A stretch of 7,625 nucleotides of DNA from NCBI GenBank assembly GCA_937904375.1, contig CALDIG010000037.1:1-7625 (forward strand), read 5' to 3'. A program made the translations under genes and the position numbers. This document shows, one piece after another, positions 1 through 5,610 of this stretch (its first letter is position 1; each line of letters starts with the position of its first letter). A model generated the notes under the pieces. The model did not search any database and was not told the DNA's origin. It was given only the letters and a program-made list of their open reading frames with translations. The DNA is from an uncultured Prevotellaceae bacterium (GTDB lineage: Bacteria; Bacteroidota; Bacteroidia; Bacteroidales; Muribaculaceae).

Positions 1-1207
1 GCAGGTCGAGGCCACCGAAGCGGTTCTCGCGAGTCACTGGGTCGCGGTCGGCGAGGATGTAACCAATCTCGCAACCACGGATGCCAGCCTCAAGATATAG
101 CTCGCAAGTGAGTGTCTGAGCGGGGAATTCCTCCTTAGGCACATTACACAGCACCTTGTCGGCATCGATAAAGAGAGCGTGACCACCCACTGGACGCTGA
201 TAAGGGATTCCATACTCGTCGAGTTTGCTGGCAAGGTACTGCACCTGATGGATGCGTGTCTCAAGCATCTCAAACTCGGTGTTCTCGTCAAGACCCACTG
301 CCAAAGCGTTAAGGTCGCGACCGTTCAGACCACCGTAAGTAAGGAATCCCTCGAAAGGAATACAGTATAGTTTTGCGCCTTCATACCACTCCTCTTTGTT
401 GGTGGCGATGAAACCACCCATGTTCACAAGACCGTCCTTCTTGGCGCTCATGGTCATAGCGTCAACGTAGCTGTACATCTCGCGGGCAATCTCCTTGATG
501 GTCTTGTTGGCATAGCCTTCCTCACGGGTCTTGATGAAATAGGCATTCTCAGCAAAGCGGGCGCTGTCCATCACTACGGGCACGCCATGCTTGTGGCACA
601 GCTCGCAGGTCTCCTTGATGTTCTTCATCGAGACGGGCTGACCACCAACGGTGTTGTTAGTAACGGTGAGCACCATGAAAGGCACGTTGCCTTTGTTCTC
701 AACGAGCACCTTCTCGAGCTTCTCGAGCGAGACGTTGCCCTTGAAAGGAATCTCGAGCTGGGTGTCCTTTGCCTCATCGATAGTCACATCGATTGCGGCA
801 GCATGACGACTCTCAATGTGGCCCTTTGTGGTATCAAAATGAGCGTTACCAGGCACCACATTGCCTTCCTTAACAAGGTAAGAGAACAGCACGTTCTCTG
901 CGGCGCGGCCTTGATGGGTGGGAATAACATATTTGAAACCAAATATGCGTTGAACAACCTCCTGAAACTTATAGAACGAAGTAGCACCGGCATAGCTCTC
1001 ATCCCCAAGCATCATTGCCGACCATTGACGGTCGCTCATAGCACCGGTACCCGAGTCGGTAAGGCAATCGATATACACCTGCTCGGCTTTGAGCATAAAT
1101 ACATTGTTGCTTGCCTCCTTGAGCCATTGCTCGCGCTGCTCGCGAGTACTCTTCTTTAATGGCTCAATCATTTTGATCTTCCACGATTCTGCAAATGGTA
1201 ATTCCAT
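1..1207 (-). CDS. tnaA: Tryptophanase (tryptophan indole-lyase), C-terminus cut by window edge
   Basis: This cytoplasmic PLP enzyme cleaves L-tryptophan to indole, pyruvate and ammonia. The visible part is 402 residues of a family usually near 460, so about 55-60 C-terminal residues lie outside the window. It starts at ATG 1207 with MELPFAESWKIK, as I recall for Bacteroides tryptophanases. Landmarks are LTDSGTGAMSD (49-59), PTHQGRAAEN (96-105), DSARFAENAYF (214-224) and the PLP lysine K257 in MSAKKDG. Tyrosine phenol-lyase is the close alternative. That enzyme has Thr where this protein has D125 (HFDTTKGH) and Arg where it has I381 (CEIGYIL); both residues here are the tryptophanase type. The gene is preceded by an approximately 280-nt leader holding a small ORF and a hairpin, which suggests regulated expression. 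An (AT)6 tract abuts the start codon. There is no clear Shine-Dalgarno sequence, which is normal for Bacteroidetes. Confidence 0.95.
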   Translation of the reverse strand, partial: MELPFAESWKIKMIEPLKKSTREQREQWLKEASNNVFMLKAEQVYIDCLTDSGTGAMSDRQWSAMMLGDESYAGATSFYKFQEVVQRIFGFKYVIPTHQGRAAENVLFSYLVKEGNVVPGNAHFDTTKGHIESRHAAAIDVTIDEAKDTQLEIPFKGNVSLEKLEKVLVENKGNVPFMVLTVTNNTVGGQPVSMKNIKETCELCHKHGVPVVMDSARFAENAYFIKTREEGYANKTIKEIAREMYSYVDAMTMSAKKDGLVNMGGFIATNKEEWYEGAKLYCIPFEGFLTYGGLNGRDLNALAVGLDENTEFEMLETRIHQVQYLASKLDEYGIPYQRPVGGHALFIDADKVLCNVPKEEFPAQTLTCELYLEAGIRGCEIGYILADRDPVTRENRFGGLDL

Positions 1208-1278
1208 ATATATATATTTATAATGTGATTTTTTTGCATGCAAGGTCCGTAGTCTTAGTTTTTTCATTGACGAAAGAG

Positions 1279-1300
1279 ACAAACCTCGCAAGCGGTTTGT
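1279..1300 (-). promoter_or_regulatory. Hairpin in tnaA leader, possible attenuator
   Basis: On the minus strand ACAAACC (1300-1294) and GGTTTGT (1285-1279) form a perfect 7-bp stem around an 8-nt loop. It is followed by CTCTTTCG, which is pyrimidine-rich but not a clean T-run, so it would be a weak intrinsic terminator at best. The same ACAAACC arm could instead pair with GGTTTG at 1378-1373, just after the stop codon of the upstream small ORF. That gives two mutually exclusive structures. The control role is inference. Confidence 0.35.
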
Positions 1301-1389
1301 TATTATTAATTTTCCTTAAAAGAATTGTTGTATAAATATGTAGTGGTGATAAGCACAATAATTGCATCTCCCCAAACCAATGGAAAGAC

Positions 1390-1473
1390 CTATCCAGCAA
1401 AATGGTCTATTTCTTTGATGTTAAGAAATTTGCAAGATGTAAATGCAATGGATAATAGTCTTGTTTTTTTCAT
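1390..1473 (-). CDS. Candidate 27-aa leader peptide upstream of tnaA
   Basis: The ORF runs from ATG at 1473 to TAG at 1392-1390. It begins MKKTRLLSIA and ends FLNIKEIDHFAG. The predicted transcription start lies about 15 nt before the ATG, so it would be the first ORF on the tnaA transcript, ending 182 nt before the tnaA start. In E. coli and Proteus, tnaA is preceded by TnaC, a 24-residue peptide that stalls the ribosome when tryptophan is bound. The C-terminal half here (TSCKFLNI..IDH) loosely resembles the TnaC segment TSKWFNI...VDH. However, the essential Trp and the terminal Pro of TnaC are missing, and the match needs gaps, so it may be chance. Position and spacing are the main support; an untranslated leader is the alternative. 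Confidence 0.35.
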   Translation of the reverse strand: MKKTRLLSIAFTSCKFLNIKEIDHFAG

Positions 1474-1491
1474 TATCACTCTATTATGGTG

Positions 1492-1522
1492 CAAAATTAC
1501 AACTTCTTTTATACATTTGCAA
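1492..1522 (-). promoter_or_regulatory. Bacteroidetes-type promoter for tnaA
   Basis: On the minus strand there is TTG at 1522-1520, a 20-nt spacer, and TAATTTTG at 1499-1492. This is an exact match to the Bacteroidetes primary sigma pattern TTG-N(19-21)-TAnnTTTG. Transcription would start near 1487. The promoter sits directly after the helicase terminator, so tnaA is insulated from read-through. Confidence 0.7.
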
Positions 1523-1553
1523 CTATGAGTTTCTAAAAAAGTGTTATTGAAGC

Positions 1554-1656
1554 AAAAAAGCTGACAAGCTATTGAGCTAACGAGCTGACAAGGCAATGGT
1601 AGCTGTCACAGCATTACATTTGCCTTGTCAGCTTGTTCCTTGTCAGCTTGTCAGCT
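1554..1656 (-). terminator. Large rho-independent terminator of the helicase gene
   Basis: The structure begins inside the TAG stop codon of the helicase gene. The outer arms AGCTGACAAGCT (1656-1645) and AGCTTGTCAGCT (1570-1559) are perfect 12-bp complements. The inner arms AGCTGACAAGGCAA (1633-1620) and TTGCCTTGTCAGCT (1596-1583) are perfect 14-bp complements. A small GCTG/CAGC hairpin (1602-1612) sits at the tip. The minus-strand transcript then reads six T (1559-1554). No T-run exists on the plus-strand side, so it acts in one direction. At about 100 bp it is much larger than a normal terminator. Confidence 0.8.
1559..1656. repeat. Degenerate 8-bp AGCTNANN repeats in inverted arrangement
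   Basis: On the plus strand, four consecutive octamers run from 1559 to 1590: AGCTGACA, AGCTATTG, AGCTAACG, AGCTGACA, followed by AGGC. On the minus strand, from 1656 downward, the order is AGCTGACA, AGCTGACA, AGGAACA (7 nt), AGCTGACA, then AGGC. The two arrays face each other and form the terminator stem. A further AGCTGTCA lies at the tip (1601-1608). The strict 8-nt phase suggests growth by duplication rather than a simple hairpin. Confidence 0.7.
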
Positions 1657-3103
1657 ATATAGGACAATTAACGAGATACACCTTGTTCCTAGCGCGGGTG
1701 ATGGCGGTGTAAAGCCAACGCAGGAAATCGACAGTGCTCAGTGCCTCGGGCATAATGGAGCCCATATCTACAAACACATTCCTCCACTGGCCGCCCTGAG
1801 CCTTGTGACAGGTTACAGCATAAGCAAACTTCACCTGCAGGGCATTGAAATAAGGATGTTCTTTCATCTGTCGATAACGTTCGCGCTTGTCGCCAGTGAG
1901 TTCGTTGAGCACCTCGGTATATAGTCTATTACTTTGAGCCACAGTCAATGCTGGTGTCTCGCTGAAGAGGCTGTTGAGGATAATTTTCACATCCATCTCC
2001 AGATTGTCGTGATCAGGAAGCTCAACGGTGACATTAGCGAAGCGCAGGCCGTAGAACTGCTCCACCTCGCCCCACACCCTCCTCACACGCATCACGTCGC
2101 CATTGGCGATAAAGTCAATCTCCTTATAATCTTTTGACCAGTAATAATTATTCTTCGCCACAATGAGTATGTCGCCAGTAGTCAACTCCTCCTCGCGGTA
2201 GAGAATCATATTGCGGATGCCTCCATTATATTGCGTCGCACGCTTGTTGCTGCGGGTGATGACTATCGTCTCTTCTAAACCGTCACGGTCGTAACAGTCG
2301 TTCAACGTCTCCATCAGGAACTCGCCCGACAACGATTCAATGTCAGGATATTGCGCAAGCTCCAACTTGGGCACCACAGCCTCGCCGCTGGTGAGAATTC
2401 TGCGGACTATAGTAGCATTTTGCAAAATACCTGAATCCGAAGCCTGGCGCGCTATATGGGTGAGGTTCACATTATAAATAAAAAGACCATATCCTTGAAG
2501 CAGGTTAAGGTCGAGTGCCGGACTCTCACTTTGCCCTACTGGAGCCAGCTGCGCCCCGTCGCCCATGAGCATGAGCTTGCAACCCTCACCGCTATAGACA
2601 TAGTGCACCAAGTCATCAAGCAATCGACCGCTGCCAAACATCGACCCTTCGGCCGACGCGTTGGCAATCATCGACGCCTCATCAACGATAAACACAGTGC
2701 GGGTGTACTTATTCTCGGCAAGCGCAAAACTCTCGCCAAGATAACTGTCCTGGCGGTAGATTTTTCGGTGGATGGTGAATGCCGAGCGATGCGAATACTC
2801 GCTCAACACCTTTGCCGAGCGGCCGGTGGGAGCCAACAGCACGACCTTGATGCCGCGACGCGTGAGAGTCTGAACTATCGTCCCTATCAGCGATGTCTTG
2901 CCAGTACCGGCATAGCCGTTAAGCAGATACAGACTCCTCGCGCCACCATAGAGCAGGAAATGCGCAAACGAGGCAATTGCCTCAACCTGCTCGGCATTAG
3001 GCTCGTAGGGCAGAAATTCCAGCACATCGTTGAAAAAATCGGCGACATTCACATCATTAAGGTCACCAAGTTGCGATGTATTGATTGCGGTATGATCTTT
3101 CAT
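1655..3103 (-). CDS. RecD/Dda-like superfamily 1B ATP-dependent DNA helicase
   Basis: A 482-residue cytoplasmic helicase, probably translocating 5'-3' on single-stranded DNA in repair or replication. All core motifs are visible: Q-like EPNAEQ (34-39), Walker A GYAGTGKTS (63-71), Ia APTGRSAKVL (91-100), Walker B VFIVDEASM (137-145), III MGDGAQLAPVG (180-190), a motif IV-like segment ITRSNKRATQYN (282-293), V AVTCHKAQGGQW (429-440) and VI WLYTAITRARNKVYLV (463-478). It lacks the long N-terminal region of true RecD2, so it fits the short RecD-like/Dda-like proteins common in Bacteroidetes. The reading frame stays open to a TTG at 3151, but ATG 3103 is preferred: homologs, as I recall them, begin shortly before the YEPNAEQ segment, and a promoter-like TAATTTTG lies at 3116-3109. 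The gene diverges from the AI-2E-family gene and ends in a strong terminator. The exact cellular role is unknown. Confidence 0.9.
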   Translation of the reverse strand: MKDHTAINTSQLGDLNDVNVADFFNDVLEFLPYEPNAEQVEAIASFAHFLLYGGARSLYLLNGYAGTGKTSLIGTIVQTLTRRGIKVVLLAPTGRSAKVLSEYSHRSAFTIHRKIYRQDSYLGESFALAENKYTRTVFIVDEASMIANASAEGSMFGSGRLLDDLVHYVYSGEGCKLMLMGDGAQLAPVGQSESPALDLNLLQGYGLFIYNVNLTHIARQASDSGILQNATIVRRILTSGEAVVPKLELAQYPDIESLSGEFLMETLNDCYDRDGLEETIVITRSNKRATQYNGGIRNMILYREEELTTGDILIVAKNNYYWSKDYKEIDFIANGDVMRVRRVWGEVEQFYGLRFANVTVELPDHDNLEMDVKIILNSLFSETPALTVAQSNRLYTEVLNELTGDKRERYRQMKEHPYFNALQVKFAYAVTCHKAQGGQWRNVFVDMGSIMPEALSTVDFLRWLYTAITRARNKVYLVNCPI

Positions 3104-3108
3104 AGCTG

Positions 3109-3116
3109 CAAAATTA
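3109..3116 (-). promoter_or_regulatory. Possible -7 element for the helicase gene, nearly leaderless
   Basis: The minus strand reads TAATTTTG at 3116-3109, an exact TAnnTTTG match, with the preferred ATG at 3103 only 5 nt further on. No clean TTG lies 19-21 nt upstream (GTG at 19 nt). If used, transcription would begin at or within a few bases of the start codon. Either the mRNA is leaderless or the true promoter is elsewhere. Confidence 0.35.
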
Positions 3117-3215
3117 ATAAAATCTATGACACCTTCACTCTTTCTTGTCAAAAGATGCGGTATTTTTGCAAGAATTGCACTAATTTTGATAAAACTAGGC
3201 TGCGCTTCGGAAATA

Positions 3216-3242
3216 AAAATGAAAATCTTCGCTTTTCATTTT
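3216..3242. repeat. Inverted repeat overlapping a -33 element
   Basis: AAAATGAAAA (3216-3225) and TTTTCATTTT (3233-3242) are perfect 10-bp complements around a 7-nt loop. The right arm overlaps the TTG of the promoter of the AI-2E-family gene. It could be an operator for a dimeric regulator or a weak hairpin; no T-run follows. Its A/T-rich arms make chance occurrence possible. Confidence 0.4.
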
Positions 3243-3270
3243 GTATTTCTCTCAACTTGCACTAATTTTG
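3241..3270 (+). promoter_or_regulatory. Bacteroidetes-type promoter of the AI-2E-family gene
   Basis: TTG at 3241-3243, a 19-nt spacer and TAATTTTG at 3263-3270 match the Bacteroidetes consensus. Transcription would start near 3275, giving a leader of about 22 nt. This position supports ATG 3297 as the gene start, because upstream in-frame codons would lie before the transcription start. Confidence 0.7.
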
Positions 3271-3296
3271 TAAAACAAAAAAGCAGAGTAAAAACC

Positions 3297-4517
3297 ATGG
3301 TAACATCAAGGGTAAAGAAACGTTATGATTTTGACAGTGTCACTCGACTCATTATCACGATAGTGTGCATTGTGGTGGCGATATTAGTAATAAACTATTT
3401 GCGAAGCGTTCTACTGCCATTCTTGATAGGTGGTCTGCTGGCCTATATGCTGAATCCACTTGTGGAATTTTTAAGAAAGGTGCTTCACTTGAAAGGTCGC
3501 GCTATTGCCTCAATTTTGGCAATAGTCATTGCACTGGGGGCGATAGTGAGTGCTATGTGGTTCCTTATCCCATATCTGATAAGTGAGATGAGCAGCATGA
3601 CAAAGATGCTCACGCACTATGCCCAGACCTCATTTGAGATTCCACACATCCCTGCCGCCGTTCACGACTTCATAAAAGAAAATTTCGACTTGAACCAGTG
3701 GCATAAGCTTCTCACCAAGGAGCAATGGGAGAAGGTGATTGATAGTGTGCTCAGTGGCACGTGGAGCGTGCTCGGAGGAACGTTGAGAGTGGTAGTGTTT
3801 GTTTTCACACTATTGCTTATTCTGTTGTATATGTTCTTCATCCTGCTCGACTACGACAAGATAAAACGCAATTTCAAGGCCGCTATCCCTCCCAAATACC
3901 GTCGCATTGGCTTAAAGATCACACGTGATGTGGAGCAAACCATGAGCCGTTACTTTCGCGGTCAGGCCCTCGTGTCGCTCTTTGTGGGTATTATCTTCGC
4001 CATCGAGTTCTCTATCATCGGGCTGCCCATGGCGATAGCCTTCGGGCTGTTCATAGGCGTGCTCAACATGGTTCCCTACCTGCAACTAGTGTCACTACCC
4101 ATTGCTGCTTTTCTGTGCGTAGTGCTGTCGGTAGATACCGGGCAACCCTTCTGGCCACTCTTTGGATGGACCTTTATAGCTTATTGCGTGTGCCAGCTAA
4201 TTCAAGACTTGGTGCTCATACCACTTATCATGAAGCAGCAGATGGGTCTCAACCCAGCAATCGTGTTCTTGTCATTGTCGATATGGGGCTATGTGCTGGG
4301 ATTTGTGGGACTAATCATTGCCTTGCCATTAACAACGCTCATTATCAGTTACTATAGCGAATATGTGCTACATGTCCCAAATCCCCTTTATAAACGAAAG
4401 AAAAAGAACAAAAATAAGAGGCGCAAAGGCAACGATATTGAGCCATCATCGGCGAATCACTGCGACGAGCATGACACCGACGAAAGTATATCGTTCCAAC
4501 TAACCGAAAACAGTTGA
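3297..4517 (+). CDS. AI-2E (PerM) family membrane protein
   Basis: A 406-residue inner-membrane protein of the AI-2E transporter family. Members include the autoinducer-2 exporter TqsA and Na+/H+ antiporter-like proteins, so the substrate cannot be inferred. The order is: hydrophobic segments at about 17-35, 38-52 and 69-93; a polar extracytoplasmic-type stretch at about 95-155; then hydrophobic stretches at about 163-184, 224-243, 247-280, 288-312 and 320-353. Family motifs are SRYFRGQ (217-223) and GVLNMVPY (254-261). The C-terminal tail is unusual: a strongly basic stretch KRKKKNKNKRRKG (366-378) followed by an acidic, Ser/Thr-containing end (DEHDTDESIS). An in-frame extension back to ATG 3126 adds 57 residues but overlaps the promoter, so it was not used. 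nusB follows 113 nt downstream with its own promoter. Confidence 0.9.
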   Translation: MVTSRVKKRYDFDSVTRLIITIVCIVVAILVINYLRSVLLPFLIGGLLAYMLNPLVEFLRKVLHLKGRAIASILAIVIALGAIVSAMWFLIPYLISEMSSMTKMLTHYAQTSFEIPHIPAAVHDFIKENFDLNQWHKLLTKEQWEKVIDSVLSGTWSVLGGTLRVVVFVFTLLLILLYMFFILLDYDKIKRNFKAAIPPKYRRIGLKITRDVEQTMSRYFRGQALVSLFVGIIFAIEFSIIGLPMAIAFGLFIGVLNMVPYLQLVSLPIAAFLCVVLSVDTGQPFWPLFGWTFIAYCVCQLIQDLVLIPLIMKQQMGLNPAIVFLSLSIWGYVLGFVGLIIALPLTTLIISYYSEYVLHVPNPLYKRKKKNKNKRRKGNDIEPSSANHCDEHDTDESISFQLTENS

Positions 4518-4546
4518 AAAACGTGATTCTATTGCTTGTTTTTCAA
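4514..4546. repeat. Inverted repeat at the nusB promoter
   Basis: TTGAAAAAC (4514-4522) and GTTTTTCAA (4538-4546) are perfect 9-bp complements with a 15-nt loop. The left arm overlaps the stop codon of the AI-2E-family gene and the right arm touches the candidate -33 TTG (4536-4538). It could be an operator or a weak transcript-end hairpin. No T-run follows. Confidence 0.35.
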
Positions 4547-4564
4547 AAAAACTGCGTATATTTG
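4536..4564 (+). promoter_or_regulatory. Promoter of the nusB-yajC-YbbR-coaE operon
   Basis: TATATTTG at 4557-4564 is an exact TAnnTTTG match. TTG at 4536-4538 gives an 18-nt spacer, one short of the usual 19-21. Transcription would start near 4569, leaving a leader of about 62 nt. No other good promoter was seen before yajC, the YbbR-domain gene or coaE, which supports one operon. Confidence 0.55.
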
Positions 4565-4577
4565 TAGTGAATTTCAC

Positions 4578-4587
4578 TTCTTTAACA
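4578..4587 (+). promoter_or_regulatory. boxA-like sequence in the nusB leader
   Basis: TTCTTTAACA lies about 10 nt after the predicted transcription start. The E. coli rrn boxA RNA element is TGCTCTTTAACA, so nine consecutive bases (TCTTTAACA) are identical. NusB with NusE (ribosomal protein S10) binds boxA RNA. A boxA in the leader of nusB itself would permit feedback control. The role is inference; the region is A/T-rich and chance cannot be excluded. Confidence 0.4.
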
Positions 4588-4625
4588 CCTCAAGAGGTTG
4601 TGAGAGCAAAAAACAATTATCACAA
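4587..4625 (+). promoter_or_regulatory. Two short stem-loops in the nusB leader
   Basis: ACCTC/GAGGT (4587-4598, 2-nt loop as drawn, so in practice a shorter stem) directly follows the boxA-like sequence. TTGTGA (4598-4603) pairs perfectly with TCACAA (4620-4625), which ends 5 nt before the nusB ATG. The second stem could limit ribosome access. Both are short and their significance is uncertain. Confidence 0.3.
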
Positions 4626-4630
4626 ACGTT

Positions 4631-5563
4631 ATGATTAACAGAATATTAATAAGGATAAAAGTAGTTCAAATGTTCTATAACTACTTGCTGACTCGTAGCA
4701 TAAAAACTCCAGAAATGGCAATCAACGAGCTGCAGCAGAGTTTTGACAAGTACTACGAACTGTATAACTACCTGCTCAAGCTAATCATCGACCTTACCGA
4801 TTTACAGGAGCGATATCTTGACGAGGCGAGGCACAAATTCCTACCTACCCATGAAGACCTCTACCCTAACTTGAAATTTGTAAACAACAAGCTAGTGGAG
4901 CTCTTGCGAGAGAACGAGCAGTTGCAGCTCTACATCAAGGAGCACAAACTCTCATGGAGAGATAATGAGATCTTCTTGAAGCTGATGCTCAACAAGATTC
5001 TCAACTGCGATATCTATCATGAGTATATGCAAAACAACCGGAACGACCTCGACGGAGACTGCTACCTGTGGAAGCAGATTTTCAAGAGAATAATCATCGA
5101 CGACGATGACCTACTTGAGGAACTCGAAAACCAATCGATGTACTGGAGCAGCGACGATCTCGACTTCATGGGGCAGTTTGTCATCAAGACCATTAAGCGC
5201 ATGAATGACGGCGACCGGCGGCCCATTATGCCAAAGTTCAAAGATCAAGAAGATGCCGACTATGGTCATGACCTCTTCATGGCTACCGTCAACCAGGAAG
5301 AGCTAAACACTGCCACTATCGACAAGTATATCGACTCCCGTCACTGGGACAGCGACCGCATAGTGCTCATCGACCGCGTGGTGCTGCTTGTTGCGCTAGC
5401 CGAAGTGAGAACTTTTGAAAAAATTCCCACCGCTGTGACTCTAAACGAATATATCGAGATAGCAAAATCGTTCAGCGGTCCTAACAGCCCGGCATTCGTC
5501 AATGGCGTGTTGAATGCTGTGGTGCGTGAGTTAAAGAACGCCGGAGTGATAAGAAAGCCATAA
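4631..5563 (+). CDS. nusB: Transcription antitermination factor NusB, long Bacteroidetes form
   Basis: NusB with NusE (S10) binds boxA in nascent rRNA and keeps RNA polymerase from terminating early; it also helps rRNA folding. The protein has 310 residues against about 130-150 for E. coli-type NusB. The recognisable NusB domain is C-terminal: RIVLIDRVVLLVALAE (243-258), IPTAVTLNEYIEIAKSF (265-281), and the signature SPAFVNGVLNAVVREL (286-301). The N-terminus (NRILIRIKVVQMFYNY, 3-18) resembles the first NusB helix. The long charged helical insertion between them (about 35-235) is typical of Bacteroidetes NusB. It starts at ATG 4631, first in a four-gene operon, 47 nt before yajC. The leader carries a boxA-like motif, which suggests possible autoregulation. 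Confidence 0.93.
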   Translation: MINRILIRIKVVQMFYNYLLTRSIKTPEMAINELQQSFDKYYELYNYLLKLIIDLTDLQERYLDEARHKFLPTHEDLYPNLKFVNNKLVELLRENEQLQLYIKEHKLSWRDNEIFLKLMLNKILNCDIYHEYMQNNRNDLDGDCYLWKQIFKRIIIDDDDLLEELENQSMYWSSDDLDFMGQFVIKTIKRMNDGDRRPIMPKFKDQEDADYGHDLFMATVNQEELNTATIDKYIDSRHWDSDRIVLIDRVVLLVALAEVRTFEKIPTAVTLNEYIEIAKSFSGPNSPAFVNGVLNAVVRELKNAGVIRKP

Positions 5564-5610
5564 TGGTGATAAAAAAGACTATATTAATAAACTAACAAAA
5601 TCATACTATT

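Larger units (their letters stand above)
1208..1491 (-). promoter_or_regulatory. Long 5' leader of tnaA
   Basis: About 280 nt separate the predicted tnaA transcription start (near 1487) from its ATG at 1207. Read on the minus strand, the leader holds a 27-codon ORF (1473-1390), a GGTTTG segment (1378-1373) 12 nt after that ORF's stop, a hairpin (1300-1279), a 10-bp perfect palindrome TTGCATGCAA (1243-1234), and an (AT)6 tract running into the start codon. Such a long leader is unusual for a single enzyme gene and suggests post-initiation control. A second possible ORF of 49 codons (1367-1218) shows no family resemblance and is not called. Confidence 0.55.
3175..3270 (+). repeat. Duplicated 14-bp promoter-like element
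   Basis: TTGCACTAATTTTG occurs exactly at 3175-3188 and again at 3257-3270, 82 bp apart, and both copies are followed by TAAAAC (with one extra base in the first). Both contain a TAATTTTG -7 element. Only the second has a TTG at the right distance (3241-3243), so the first is probably a weak or decayed second start site. Confidence 0.55.

Noticed and set aside
587..1159. Plus-strand open frame of 190 codons opposite tnaA.
   Set aside because: It is the antisense of a clearly recognisable tryptophanase; its protein has no family resemblance.
1..1207. Tyrosine phenol-lyase as the identity of the PLP enzyme.
   Set aside because: The two specificity positions are Asp (D125) and Ile (I381), the tryptophanase residues, instead of Thr and Arg.
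1218..1367. A 49-codon minus-strand ORF (starting MQLLCLSPLH) that ends 10 nt before tnaA, with an upstream extension from TTG 1400 containing His-Trp-Phe.
   Set aside because: It would be attractive as a Trp-containing leader, but the Trp part needs a TTG start overlapping the other ORF. The rest has no recognisable features and crosses the hairpin and palindrome.
1512..1519. Plus-strand TACATTTG, a TAnnTTTG match inside the tnaA promoter.
   Set aside because: No TTG lies 19-21 nt upstream, and nothing downstream on the plus strand looks like a gene.
2456..3265. Plus-strand open frame of 269 codons opposite the helicase.
   Set aside because: It is the shadow of a helicase with all core motifs in the minus frame.
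3126..3296. 57-residue N-terminal extension of the AI-2E-family protein.
   Set aside because: It overlaps the consensus promoter (3241-3270) and would lie before the predicted transcription start; ATG 3297 gives the normal family length.
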